Shown piece after piece: positions 8,480 to 15,928 of a DNA stretch of 64,000 nt. Location: NCBI RefSeq assembly GCF_005144885.1, contig NZ_CP039690.1, positions 434,001-498,000 on the forward strand, written 5' to 3'. How positions within the stretch are numbered: the first letter of the stretch is position 1; each line of letters begins with the position of its first letter. The position numbers and the translations under genes are program-made. The notes under the pieces are model-generated. The model was not told the origin of the DNA. It did no database searches and saw only the letters and a list, made by a program, of their open reading frames with translations. The stretch is from Phreatobacter stygius (GTDB lineage: Bacteria; Pseudomonadota; Alphaproteobacteria; Rhizobiales; Phreatobacteraceae).

Positions 8480-9900
8480 CTACTAGATTCACACATCTTT
8501 TGCCTGGGCGAGAGCGTCCCATCCCTGCTTGGCATCGTAGAAGGATAGCCAGCCCTGTAGCATGACCATCGGGCCAGGCTTGCCGTAATATCCGGTCCAG
8601 CCACCGAGCCTTGCGCAAACCCAGGCGGCAAAGGCGAGCGAGCCCTTGGGGTGTGGATTCTTCTGCCGCTGGGTCTTGCCCTCCAGCTTGGCCGAGAGCG
8701 CCTCGAGCAAGGGCTGATCTTCCGGCTGGAAGGCATCGGTGAGCGGCCTGAGCGGGGTCTGAGGCGATGCGCCGTCACGAGCATGGACGAGTTGCTGGAC
8801 GCTGACCGCGGCCACCAGCGCTGCCATGACCAGCTTGAGACGGGGCACATCCTCGGCGATGCGCAGGCCTTCGATGTCGTAGCCCTGGGTCTTCAGGGTG
8901 CGGAACAACTGCTCGATGGCCCAACGACGCCGGTAGAGCTCGGCCACCGCCAGGGCTTCGGTGATGTCGCGGACCGCGCGCGAGATCAAGAGCCGCCAGT
9001 GAACCGCCGGCTCGCCCGCCGGTGGATCGACTTCGCGGATATCGACCAGCGTCATGCCGACGCTCGCCGGCAGGGCCTCAAGTCCTGGTGTGCCGGCCTT
9101 GGGACGTGCCAATTGCGCCGCCATGAAGCGGACCGCCAGTCGCGCCTGGCGCGCCTTGCGGCCGGGCTTGGCCGGCAGGTCCAGCAGGGTCCGGCCGGCC
9201 TCAGGCAAGGCATCCACGGTGGCAAACAGCCGACCGCCATCGCCGAGGCTGCGATCTTGGGCCGCCCTGACCAGAAGCTCGATGTCCTTCGGGCGTCGTG
9301 CAAAGGCCTCGAAGATATCGCCCTCGCGATCGGCGATCACCGTCACGCTACGAGCCAGCGCCCCGATCCTGGCCGCGTCTTCGCCCCCTTCCAGCCAGCG
9401 CCGGCTCTCTTTCGCCGCCAATGGGCGGGATTTCCGCTCCCCACGCAAGCCTTTGTCGCGGCTCATGAATTGAGCATGCGCCAACCCCAGGATGGCGCCG
9501 TCCTCGGCATCCACCGCGATCATCGCATGCAACATAAGCCCACCGCCGCCGCTCGACTTGATGCTGGTGGTGTCCTGGATCGCCAGCACCGGCCGGCCGA
9601 TACACCGTTCCGCCGTGCGCTCTTGCGCCGTCGCCGCCATCTCTTCGACCGTCACCGCCGGATTGCGCAGCAAACGGGTCAGGCGCATCTCGCCTCGCCG
9701 GTTGCCGCCCAGCGGCCGAATCCGAATGCCACGACCACCCCACTCGACCAGCCGGCGGTGCAAAAAGACCCCCCTTTTTCCAGCCGGCGGTCGCCAAACC
9801 GCCCCAGCCCATGCTCCTGCATCTGCTTCCTCCCGCTAGCTGCGGATCAAGGAATCAGAGCCGCATCCTCCTCGCAACCCACGATGTGTGAATGTCGTAG
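8480..9900 (-). mobile_element. Complete IS4-family insertion sequence with 9-bp target duplication
   Basis: The ends are CTACTAGATTCACACATC at 8480-8497 and, reading inward from the other side, CTACGACATTCACACATC at 9883-9900: 15 of 18 positions match. CCCAGAGGG stands directly outside both ends (8471-8479 and 9901-9909), as expected for a 9-bp target duplication. The element is 1421 bp and holds a single transposase. It landed in a copy of a CTCTCCCAGAGGGAGAG palindrome that also occurs near 10030-10050. Confidence 0.9.
8489..9822 (-). CDS. IS4-family DDE transposase, read through a -1 frameshift
   Basis: The catalytic body (from 9763 down) has IQDTTS and VIADREGDIF for the two Asp residues, and YRRRW-IEQLF-LK for the Y-(2)-R-(3)-E-(6)-K signature. 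The natural start appears to be the ATG at 9822, seven bases after GGGAGGAAG, giving MQEHGLGRFGDRRLEK, typical of this family's N-terminus. That frame must shift by -1 at the A5G6 tract (9769-9779 on the plus strand) to continue as RGVFLHRRLVEW. Either programmed slippage or a one-base deletion explains this. Total length would be about 444 residues. Confidence 0.85.
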
Positions 9901-10051
9901 CCCAGAGGGAGAGGGTGGCGCCGTCAGGCGCCGGGTGAGGGGCGTAAGGTCCAAGGCCTGCTGCCGACGCTCACGCCGCATACAGCCCCATCCTGATATG
10001 GACGCCCCCTCACCCGGCAGCTGACGCTGCCACCCTCTCCCTCTGGGAGAG
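9901..10051. repeat. Palindromic intergenic repeat hit by the IS
   Basis: GAGAGGGTGGCGCCGTCAGG at the left (next to the IS) mirrors CAGCTGACGCTGCCACCCTC at the right, and both are joined to CCGGGTGAGGGG-type arms. CTCTCCCTCTGGGAGAG at 10036-10052 is the intact form of the palindrome split by the IS. It precedes the UDP-glucose dehydrogenase gene and nothing coding was found in it. Confidence 0.65.
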
Positions 10052-10171
10052 GGTCAGTGGACCGTCGTCTCCCCCTGTCGTTTGCCTGTCATGGCTTGCT
10101 GCCACTGACTTTCGGACCAGCCTTCGGGCCGACTCGCCGCGAAGCGCTGGCAGCGCCGGGGGTCGGATGCC

Positions 10172-11551
10172 ATGAAGATCACCATTGTCGGAGCCGGTTA
10201 TGTCGGTCTGGTCACCGGGGCCTGCCTGGCCGCCATTGGCCATGACGTCGTGGTGGTCGACCGCGACGGGCCGAAGATCGCGGCGCTGAGGCGTGGCGTC
10301 ATGCCGATCTACGAGGCCGGGCTCGACCGCCTGGTCGCCGAGACGGCCGCCGCCGGCCGCTTGAGCTTCGAAACCAGCCTCGCCCCGGCGGTCGCCACGT
10401 CGCAGGCCGTGTTCATTTGCGTCGGCACGCCGCCGCGCCCCGCCGACGGCCATGCCGATCTTGCAAGCGTCTATGCTGTCGCCGCCGAGATCGCCCAGGC
10501 TTTGGCCGGCTTCACACTGGTCGTCACCAAATCCACCGTGCCGGTCGGCACCGGCGACGAGGTCGAGGCGATCATCCGCGAGGTCGCGCCTGACGCGCGG
10601 GTCGCCGTCGTGTCCAATCCGGAATTCCTGCGCGAGGGCGTCGCCATCGCCGATTTCATGCGGCCCGACCGCATCGTCGTCGGCGGCGAGGACGACGGGG
10701 CGCTCGGTCTCATGGCCGCGCTCTACGCGCCGATCACCGATGCCGGCAGCCCGCTGGTGACGACCAACCGGCGCACCGCCGAACTGATCAAATATGCCGC
10801 CAACTGCTTCCTGGCCTTGAAGATCACCTACATCAACGAGATCGCCAATCTCTGCGAGGAGGTCGGCGCGGATGTCGAGGATGTCTCCCGCGGCATCGGG
10901 CTCGACAGCCGCATCGGCGCGAAATTCCTCAAAGCCGGCCCGGGTTTCGGCGGTTCCTGTTTCCCCAAGGACATGCTGGCCTTGATGAAGACCGCCCAGG
11001 ACCATGGCGTGCCCCTGCGTTCGGTCGAGACCGCGGTTGCGGTCAACGATGCCCGCAAGGGCGAGATGGTGCGCAAGATCATCCGCGCCGCCGGCGGCTC
11101 GGTCCAGGGCAAGTCCATTGCGGTGCTCGGCCTCACCTTCAAGCCCGACACCGACGACATGCGCTCGGCGGCTTCGCTCATCATCCTGCCGCGGCTGATC
11201 AAGGCCGGCGCCAGCATCCGCGCCTATGACCCGGCCGGCATGGCCCACGCCGCGCCGCTGCTGCCCGGTGTCGTGATGGCGGCAAGCGCGCTCGAGGCGG
11301 CCGAAGGCGCCGATCTCGCCGTGCTGGTCACCGAATGGGCCGAGTTCAGCACGCTCGACCTCGGCGCGCTGGGCCGCGTGCTGAAAAACCCTTTGCTGGT
11401 CGACCTGCGCAACCTGTTCGACCCGCTGGCGGCCGAACGATCAGGGCTGCGTTATGTCTCGGTCGGCCGCGGCGACAGCCCCGAGGCCATGCCCCTGACC
11501 GGGCACCAGCCATTCGCTGCAATGCAACAAAAGCTCTTGGCGGTTTCTTGA
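10172..11551 (+). CDS. UDP-glucose 6-dehydrogenase
   Basis: 459 residues, the usual length. It oxidises UDP-glucose twice to UDP-glucuronate using NAD+. The N-terminal Rossmann motif is ITIVGAGYVGLVTG; VVTKSTVPVGTG and NPEFLREG follow; the catalytic cysteine lies in FGGSCFPKD near residue 263; the C-terminal domain has LGLTFKPDTDDMRSA. UDP-glucuronate feeds capsule, exopolysaccharide or lipid A decoration. It stands 67 bases before galE on the same strand. Rhizobial homologues are called rkpK or exo-type genes; I cannot choose a symbol from sequence alone. Confidence 0.95.
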   Translation: MKITIVGAGYVGLVTGACLAAIGHDVVVVDRDGPKIAALRRGVMPIYEAGLDRLVAETAAAGRLSFETSLAPAVATSQAVFICVGTPPRPADGHADLASVYAVAAEIAQALAGFTLVVTKSTVPVGTGDEVEAIIREVAPDARVAVVSNPEFLREGVAIADFMRPDRIVVGGEDDGALGLMAALYAPITDAGSPLVTTNRRTAELIKYAANCFLALKITYINEIANLCEEVGADVEDVSRGIGLDSRIGAKFLKAGPGFGGSCFPKDMLALMKTAQDHGVPLRSVETAVAVNDARKGEMVRKIIRAAGGSVQGKSIAVLGLTFKPDTDDMRSAASLIILPRLIKAGASIRAYDPAGMAHAAPLLPGVVMAASALEAAEGADLAVLVTEWAEFSTLDLGALGRVLKNPLLVDLRNLFDPLAAERSGLRYVSVGRGDSPEAMPLTGHQPFAAMQQKLLAVS

Positions 11552-11618
11552 CCTCTCATGGCTATCGGGTGATGGAAGGGCCGCCACGACAGGCTGGGTG
11601 GCCAAGCGGGAGTAACGC

Positions 11619-12605
11619 ATGACAGTGCTCGTCACCGGCGGCGCCGGTTATATCGGCAGCCACATGGTCCTCGAACTGCTGGATGCCGGCGAGCCGGTCA
11701 TCGTCCTCGACAATCTGTCCACCGGTTTTGCCTGGGCGGTCGACAAGCGCGCCACCCTGGTGGTCGGCGACATGGGCGACCAGGACTTCGTCGAGCGGGT
11801 GATCCGCCATCACGGCGCCGACGCCATCATCCATTTCGCCGCGCGCATCGTCGTGCCGGATTCGGTTGCCGACCCGCTCGGTTATTACCTCGCCAACACG
11901 GTGAAGACCCGCGCGGTGATGGCCGCCGCGGTGGCGACCGGGGTGAAGAACTTCATCTTTTCCTCGACCGCCGCGGTCTATGGCACGCCCGAGGTCATGC
12001 CGGTCAACGAGGACGCGGCGACCCGGCCGGAAAGCCCCTATGGCACCTCCAAGCTGATCACCGAATGGATGCTGCGCGACGCGGCGGCAGCCCATGACAT
12101 CCGTTATGTCGTGCTGCGTTATTTCAACGTCGCCGGCGCCGACCCGAAAGGCCGCACCGGCCAGTCGACGCCGAACGCCACCCATCTGATCAAGGTGGCG
12201 GTGCAGACCGCCCTGGGCCTGCGCGACAAGATGGACGTCTTCGGCACGGATTATCCGACCCCCGACGGCACCTGCGTGCGCGACTATATCCACGTCACCG
12301 ACCTGGTCCGCGCCCATTCCGCGGCGCTCGCCTATCTCAGGGCCGGCGGAACCAGCATGGTGGCCAATTGTGGCTATGGCCGGGGCTATTCGGTGCAGGA
12401 GGTGATCGACACCGTGCGCGAGGTCACCCGCGTGCAGTTCCGCACCGATTATGCGCCGCGCCGGCCGGGCGATGCCGCGGCCGTGGTCGCCGATCCCTCG
12501 CGCGTCAAGGCGACGCTGGCCTGGGTGCCCGCGCATGAAAACCTCGGCGAGATCGTCGAGCACGCCTATGCCTGGGAGCGGCGGCTCGCCAACGGCCCGA
12601 AATAG
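11619..12605 (+). CDS. galE: UDP-glucose 4-epimerase
   Basis: 328 residues, short-chain extended dehydrogenase. It interconverts UDP-glucose and UDP-galactose with tightly bound NAD+. The glycine motif VTGGAGYIGSH begins at residue 5, the catalytic SPYGTSK gives Tyr-x3-Lys, STAAVYG supplies the Ser/Thr, and GTCVRDYIHVTDL is the GalE-type motif near residue 220. With the preceding UDP-glucose dehydrogenase it makes two activated sugars from one UDP-glucose pool, consistent with surface polysaccharide synthesis. Confidence 0.93.
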   Translation: MTVLVTGGAGYIGSHMVLELLDAGEPVIVLDNLSTGFAWAVDKRATLVVGDMGDQDFVERVIRHHGADAIIHFAARIVVPDSVADPLGYYLANTVKTRAVMAAAVATGVKNFIFSSTAAVYGTPEVMPVNEDAATRPESPYGTSKLITEWMLRDAAAAHDIRYVVLRYFNVAGADPKGRTGQSTPNATHLIKVAVQTALGLRDKMDVFGTDYPTPDGTCVRDYIHVTDLVRAHSAALAYLRAGGTSMVANCGYGRGYSVQEVIDTVREVTRVQFRTDYAPRRPGDAAAVVADPSRVKATLAWVPAHENLGEIVEHAYAWERRLANGPK

Positions 12606-12655
12606 CGGGCCAAAGGCCCCGCGAGCCCAACGCGGCGCGCGCCTGAAGCAGCGTG

Positions 12656-12719
12656 CGTCATCCCCGGCGGAGCCCAGGCAGAAGCAGGGGCTTCTGCCTG
12701 GGCTCCGCCGGGGATGACG
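12656..12719. repeat. Perfect 30-bp inverted repeat
   Basis: Arms 12656-12685 and 12690-12719 are exact reverse complements around AGGG. The arms read CGTCATCCCCGGCGGAGCCC outward to inward. It follows galE and could terminate it, but a damaged copy inside another repeat at 30430-30470 shows it is a dispersed element. Confidence 0.85.
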
Positions 12720-12749
12720 TAGGACGCTCGACGCCGTCGATGCACCCCC

Positions 12750-13142
12750 TCACCGCCCCTGCCGGTCACTCCCGACAATCAGGCAGCCTGCCGCCGCCAC
12801 CCCGACCGGAAAGCCGCTCGGCTCGATCACCAGGGCGGCGACCGTCAGCCAGGCCGCCAGCGACCAGCCAATGAAGGCCGGCACCGGCAGGCCGCGCCGG
12901 TCGAGCCAGAGCACCAGTTGCGCCAGGATCAAAAGCGGCACGGCGAAACTGCCGACGGTCGTCCAGAACGACAGGTTGCTGTCGAGGACCGGGCGCGGCT
13001 GGCCGGCCGGCGGCTGCCAGTGCTCAAGCGTCCAGAGCCCGAGCCTCAGCCAGCCCGGCATGTCGGCCGCGGCATCGAGGCCGAGCACACCGAGATGCAG
13101 GAGGCCGAGCGCGATCATCGCCCGGGCGCTCCAGCGGATCAT
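12750..13142 (-). CDS. Small four-helix membrane protein
   Basis: 130 residues with about four hydrophobic segments (residues 6-24, 57-79, 86-107, 110-124). No catalytic motif is visible and no function is assigned; the layout resembles DUF6463-type membrane proteins, but only loosely. The ATG overlaps the stop of the upstream SnoaL-like gene by four bases (ATGA), so it is translationally coupled to it. Confidence 0.7.
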   Translation of the reverse strand: MIRWSARAMIALGLLHLGVLGLDAAADMPGWLRLGLWTLEHWQPPAGQPRPVLDSNLSFWTTVGSFAVPLLILAQLVLWLDRRGLPVPAFIGWSLAAWLTVAALVIEPSGFPVGVAAAGCLIVGSDRQGR

Positions 13143-13579
13143 GCCGCCGCCTCCGGGCGCCAGTCCGCGGCATCGACCTGCCGCAACAGGCCGGCGAGGT
13201 CGTAATAGAACCGCTCGCCGGCCATCAGCCCGTCGCGGAACCCGACAAAGACGCAGAACCGGTAGCTGACCAGCTTGCCGGTCGGCGGAATGCCGAGGAA
13301 AGTGCCGACATGCCGGCCCTCGAACCGGCCTTGCCCGACATAGCTGCCGTCCTCGGTCCAATGGCCGCGGTCTTCCGCGCCGCGCGAAAAGGTCAGGCCG
13401 AAAGCGTCCCACCACTGGCGGTAATGGGCCTCCGCGCCAGCCCGGCCATGGAACACCTGGCCCGTCGCCATGTCCTCGAACAGGCAGTCCTGGTGCAGGG
13501 TGGCGAGCGTTTCCGCCATGCGATGGGCATTCTCGGCGGCGACATGGGCGTTCAACAGGGCCATTCGTTCGGTCTGCAT
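13139..13579 (-). CDS. SnoaL/NTF2-like protein
   Basis: 146 residues with the order expected for the SnoaL-like fold: a long N-terminal helix (HVAAENAHRMAETLATLHQDCLFEDM), then TGQVFHGRAGAEAHYRQWWDAF and four strands including YVGQGRFEGRHVGTFLGIPPTGK. The fold forms a cone-shaped pocket used by small isomerases, cyclases and binding proteins, so a precise activity cannot be given. It is divergent from a MocR regulator, which may control it and the coupled membrane gene. Confidence 0.75.
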   Translation of the reverse strand: MQTERMALLNAHVAAENAHRMAETLATLHQDCLFEDMATGQVFHGRAGAEAHYRQWWDAFGLTFSRGAEDRGHWTEDGSYVGQGRFEGRHVGTFLGIPPTGKLVSYRFCVFVGFRDGLMAGERFYYDLAGLLRQVDAADWRPEAAA

Positions 13580-13679
13580 GGGTGGTTCTCCGGCTGGCTG
13601 ACATCGGGATCATCGGCCATATTGGCTCGTCAGGAAGATCCATTTAGAGATTTTTGACTGGACCAATCCGGAGCCGTCC

Positions 13680-15161
13680 ATGCGCCAGGCCGATGACCGC
13701 ATGCTGGTGCTGGCGCCGCCCGGCGCCGGCCTCACCCGCCAGGACTGGCTCACCCGGGAGATCCGCCGGGCCATTCTCGACGGACGGCTCATCGCCGGCG
13801 CGCTTCTGCCGGCAAGCCGGGACCTGGCCCGCCTTCACGGCGTTTCGCGCGGCACGGTGGTCGCGGCCTATGGCCAGCTCGCCGACGAGGGGTATGTCCG
13901 GGGCCAGGTTGGCCGCGGCACGGTGGTGGCGGCAAGGCTCGCCGAACCGCCGCGCGCCCGCCGGCCGCAGCCGGTGCCGGCGCTCGACCCGGGGCTGTCG
14001 GCCCGCGGCGAGGCGCTGGCCCGCCCGCGCTTTCCCATGGTCCCGCCGGCGGCCGGGACCCAGGCCTTTCGCGCCGGCCAGCCGGATCTCGAAGCCTTTC
14101 CCTTGGGCCTCTGGACCCGGCTTGCCGCCAGGCGGTCGCGGCTCAACCAGCGCGGCCTGCTGGCCGATGGCGACCCGCGCGGTTACCGGCCGCTGCGCGA
14201 GGCGATTGCCGCCCATGTCGCGGCAAGCCGCGGTTTTGCCTGCGGGCCCGACGATGTCGTGGTGGTCGGCAGCGTCCAGCAAGCGCTGGATCTCGCCGCC
14301 CGCCTGACGCTGGATCCCGGCGACCAGGCCGTCGTCGAGGACCCCGGCTACCCCGCCGCCGCCCAGGTGCTGGCCGCCGCCGGTGCGGTGCTGGTGCCGG
14401 TTTCCGTCGATGCCGAAGGCCTGGATGTCGCTGACGCGCTCGCCCGCGCGCCGTCTGCCCGTTTCGTCCATGTCACGCCGGCGCGCCAGGCGCCGCTCGG
14501 CGTGCCGCTCAGCCTCGCCCGCCGCATGCGCCTCATCGCCTGGGCGGCCGAGACCGGCGCCATCGTCTTCGAGGATGATTATGACGGCGAATACCGTTTC
14601 GCCGGCCGGCCGCTCGCCGCGCTGAAGAGCCTCGATCGCGCCGACAAGGTCATCTATGCCGGCACCTTCAGCAAGCTGATGTTTCCGGGCCTCCGGCTCG
14701 CCTTCGTTGTGCTGCCCGATCGGCTGCGCGAGCCCTTCGCCGCGGCGCTTTCGCTGACCGCCCGCCACGCGCCGCTGATGACCCAGGTCGTGCTGGCCGA
14801 TTTCATCACCGAAGGCCATTTCGGCCGCCATGTCAGGCGCATGCGGGTCATCTATGGCGAACGCGCCGAGGCCCTGAACGCCGCGGCGCGCGACTATTGG
14901 ACGGGCCTCGTCGCCGTGCCGCCGATCGAGGCCGGGCTCGATATTGCCGCCCGGCTCCTCCGCCATGGCGACGATGTCGCGATAACCCGCCGCGCCGCCG
15001 CGGCCGGCATCGAGACCCGCCCGCTGTCGGTCTGGCGCCAGGATCGCAAGGGGCCTGCAACGCCCGGCCTGATCCTCGGTTTCGCCACCACCCCGCCGGC
15101 CATGATCCGCGCCGCCGCCGCCGGCCTCGCCCGTGTGCTGGAGGCGGCGCCGCGGCAGTGA
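13680..15161 (+). CDS. MocR/PdxR-type GntR regulator with aminotransferase domain
   Basis: 493 residues. Residues ~15-80 are a GntR winged helix (LARLHGVSRGTVVAAYGQLADEGYV), joined by a proline-rich linker to a fold-type I aminotransferase domain. The PLP lysine sits in YAGTFSKLMFPGLRLAF and the Asp in FEDDYDGEYRF. MocR proteins bind PLP as effector, usually with no transamination, and control vitamin B6 or amino-acid genes. The target here is probably the divergent SnoaL/membrane-protein pair 100 bases away; that is inferred from position. Confidence 0.9.
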   Translation: MRQADDRMLVLAPPGAGLTRQDWLTREIRRAILDGRLIAGALLPASRDLARLHGVSRGTVVAAYGQLADEGYVRGQVGRGTVVAARLAEPPRARRPQPVPALDPGLSARGEALARPRFPMVPPAAGTQAFRAGQPDLEAFPLGLWTRLAARRSRLNQRGLLADGDPRGYRPLREAIAAHVAASRGFACGPDDVVVVGSVQQALDLAARLTLDPGDQAVVEDPGYPAAAQVLAAAGAVLVPVSVDAEGLDVADALARAPSARFVHVTPARQAPLGVPLSLARRMRLIAWAAETGAIVFEDDYDGEYRFAGRPLAALKSLDRADKVIYAGTFSKLMFPGLRLAFVVLPDRLREPFAAALSLTARHAPLMTQVVLADFITEGHFGRHVRRMRVIYGERAEALNAAARDYWTGLVAVPPIEAGLDIAARLLRHGDDVAITRRAAAAGIETRPLSVWRQDRKGPATPGLILGFATTPPAMIRAAAAGLARVLEAAPRQ

Positions 15162-15174
15162 GCCGGACGAGGCT

Positions 15175-15345
15175 CGCACCTGAACCACCGACGTCACCCC
15201 CGGGCGACGGGAAGGGGGTCCAGGAGTTGCAGGGCACCTGCCCCCAACGTCGAGAAACCAGCTCGACGAACATGCACTGGGCGGGCCGCCTTGTTGGCTG
15301 CTGGACCCCTTCCCTCGCTTCGCTCGCCGGGGGTGACGTAGCTCG
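15175..15345. repeat. Long palindromic repeat, family B
   Basis: Left arm: ACCTGAACCACCGACGTCAC, then CCGGGCGACGGGAAGGGGGTCC. Right arm: GGACCCCTTCCCTCGCTTCG, then CCGGGGGTGACGT. About 70 bases of variable sequence separate them. Further copies lie at 20232-20297, 30288-30482 and 30935-31155. This fills the whole gap between the MocR gene and the molybdenum-enzyme genes. Confidence 0.8.
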
Positions 15346-15462
15346 CCCCGCAACGCCCCGCCCCTACAACTCTTCGCGAGCATCACCCGGCGCCCGCTGC
15401 CATCGGGCGATCATGGTCCTATGTTGGAGCGCTTCCAATCTCCACACCTCCGCGAGGCAGCC

Positions 15463-15915
15463 ATGGCGATCACCCTCACCATCAACGGAACCGCCCACAG
15501 CGTCGATGTCGACGGCGACACGCCGCTGCTCTGGGTGCTGCGCGACGTGCTTGGACTGACCGGCACCAAATTCGGCTGCGGCGCGGCGCTCTGCGGCGCC
15601 TGCACCGTGCATGTCGACGGGGTTGCGACGCGCTCCTGCGTCACCCCGGTGGAGAGCCTGGGCACCGCCAAGGTCACCACCATCGAGGCCTTGAGCGAGA
15701 CATCCCAGGGCAAAGCCCTCCAGAAAGCCTGGCTCGATCTCGAAGTGGTGCAATGCGGTTATTGCCAGTCGGGCCAGCTGATGGCGGCGGCGGCCCTGCT
15801 CGCCGAGACGCCGAAACCGGACGATGCCGCGATCGACGCCGCCATGTCCAGCAATGTCTGCCGCTGCGGCACCTATCAGCGCATCCGCGCCGCCATTCAC
15901 CAAGCCGCCGCTTAA
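15463..15915 (+). CDS. Isoquinoline 1-oxidoreductase-like [2Fe-2S] subunit
   Basis: 150 residues from the ATG at 15463, which has GAGG just upstream. The plant-type ferredoxin cluster motif is [17 protein letters not shown] (residues ~38-54) and the second cluster domain has [10 protein letters not shown] and [11 protein letters not shown]. This is the electron-transfer subunit of xanthine-oxidase-family hydroxylases of the two-subunit IorAB type, which pass electrons to an external acceptor instead of a FAD subunit. The molybdopterin subunit follows 13 bases downstream. Confidence 0.92.
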   Translation: MAITLTINGTAHSVDVDGDTPLLWVLRDVLGLTGTKFGCGAALCGACTVHVDGVATRSCVTPVESLGTAKVTTIEALSETSQGKALQKAWLDLEVVQCGYCQSGQLMAAAALLAETPKPDDAAIDAAMSSNVCRCGTYQRIRAAIHQAAA

Positions 15916-15928
15916 GGGGGAGAGCACC

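Noticed and set aside
13643-14307. Extra frames around the SnoaL and MocR start regions
   Set aside because: They overlap the well-supported genes in other frames and lack ribosome-binding sites.
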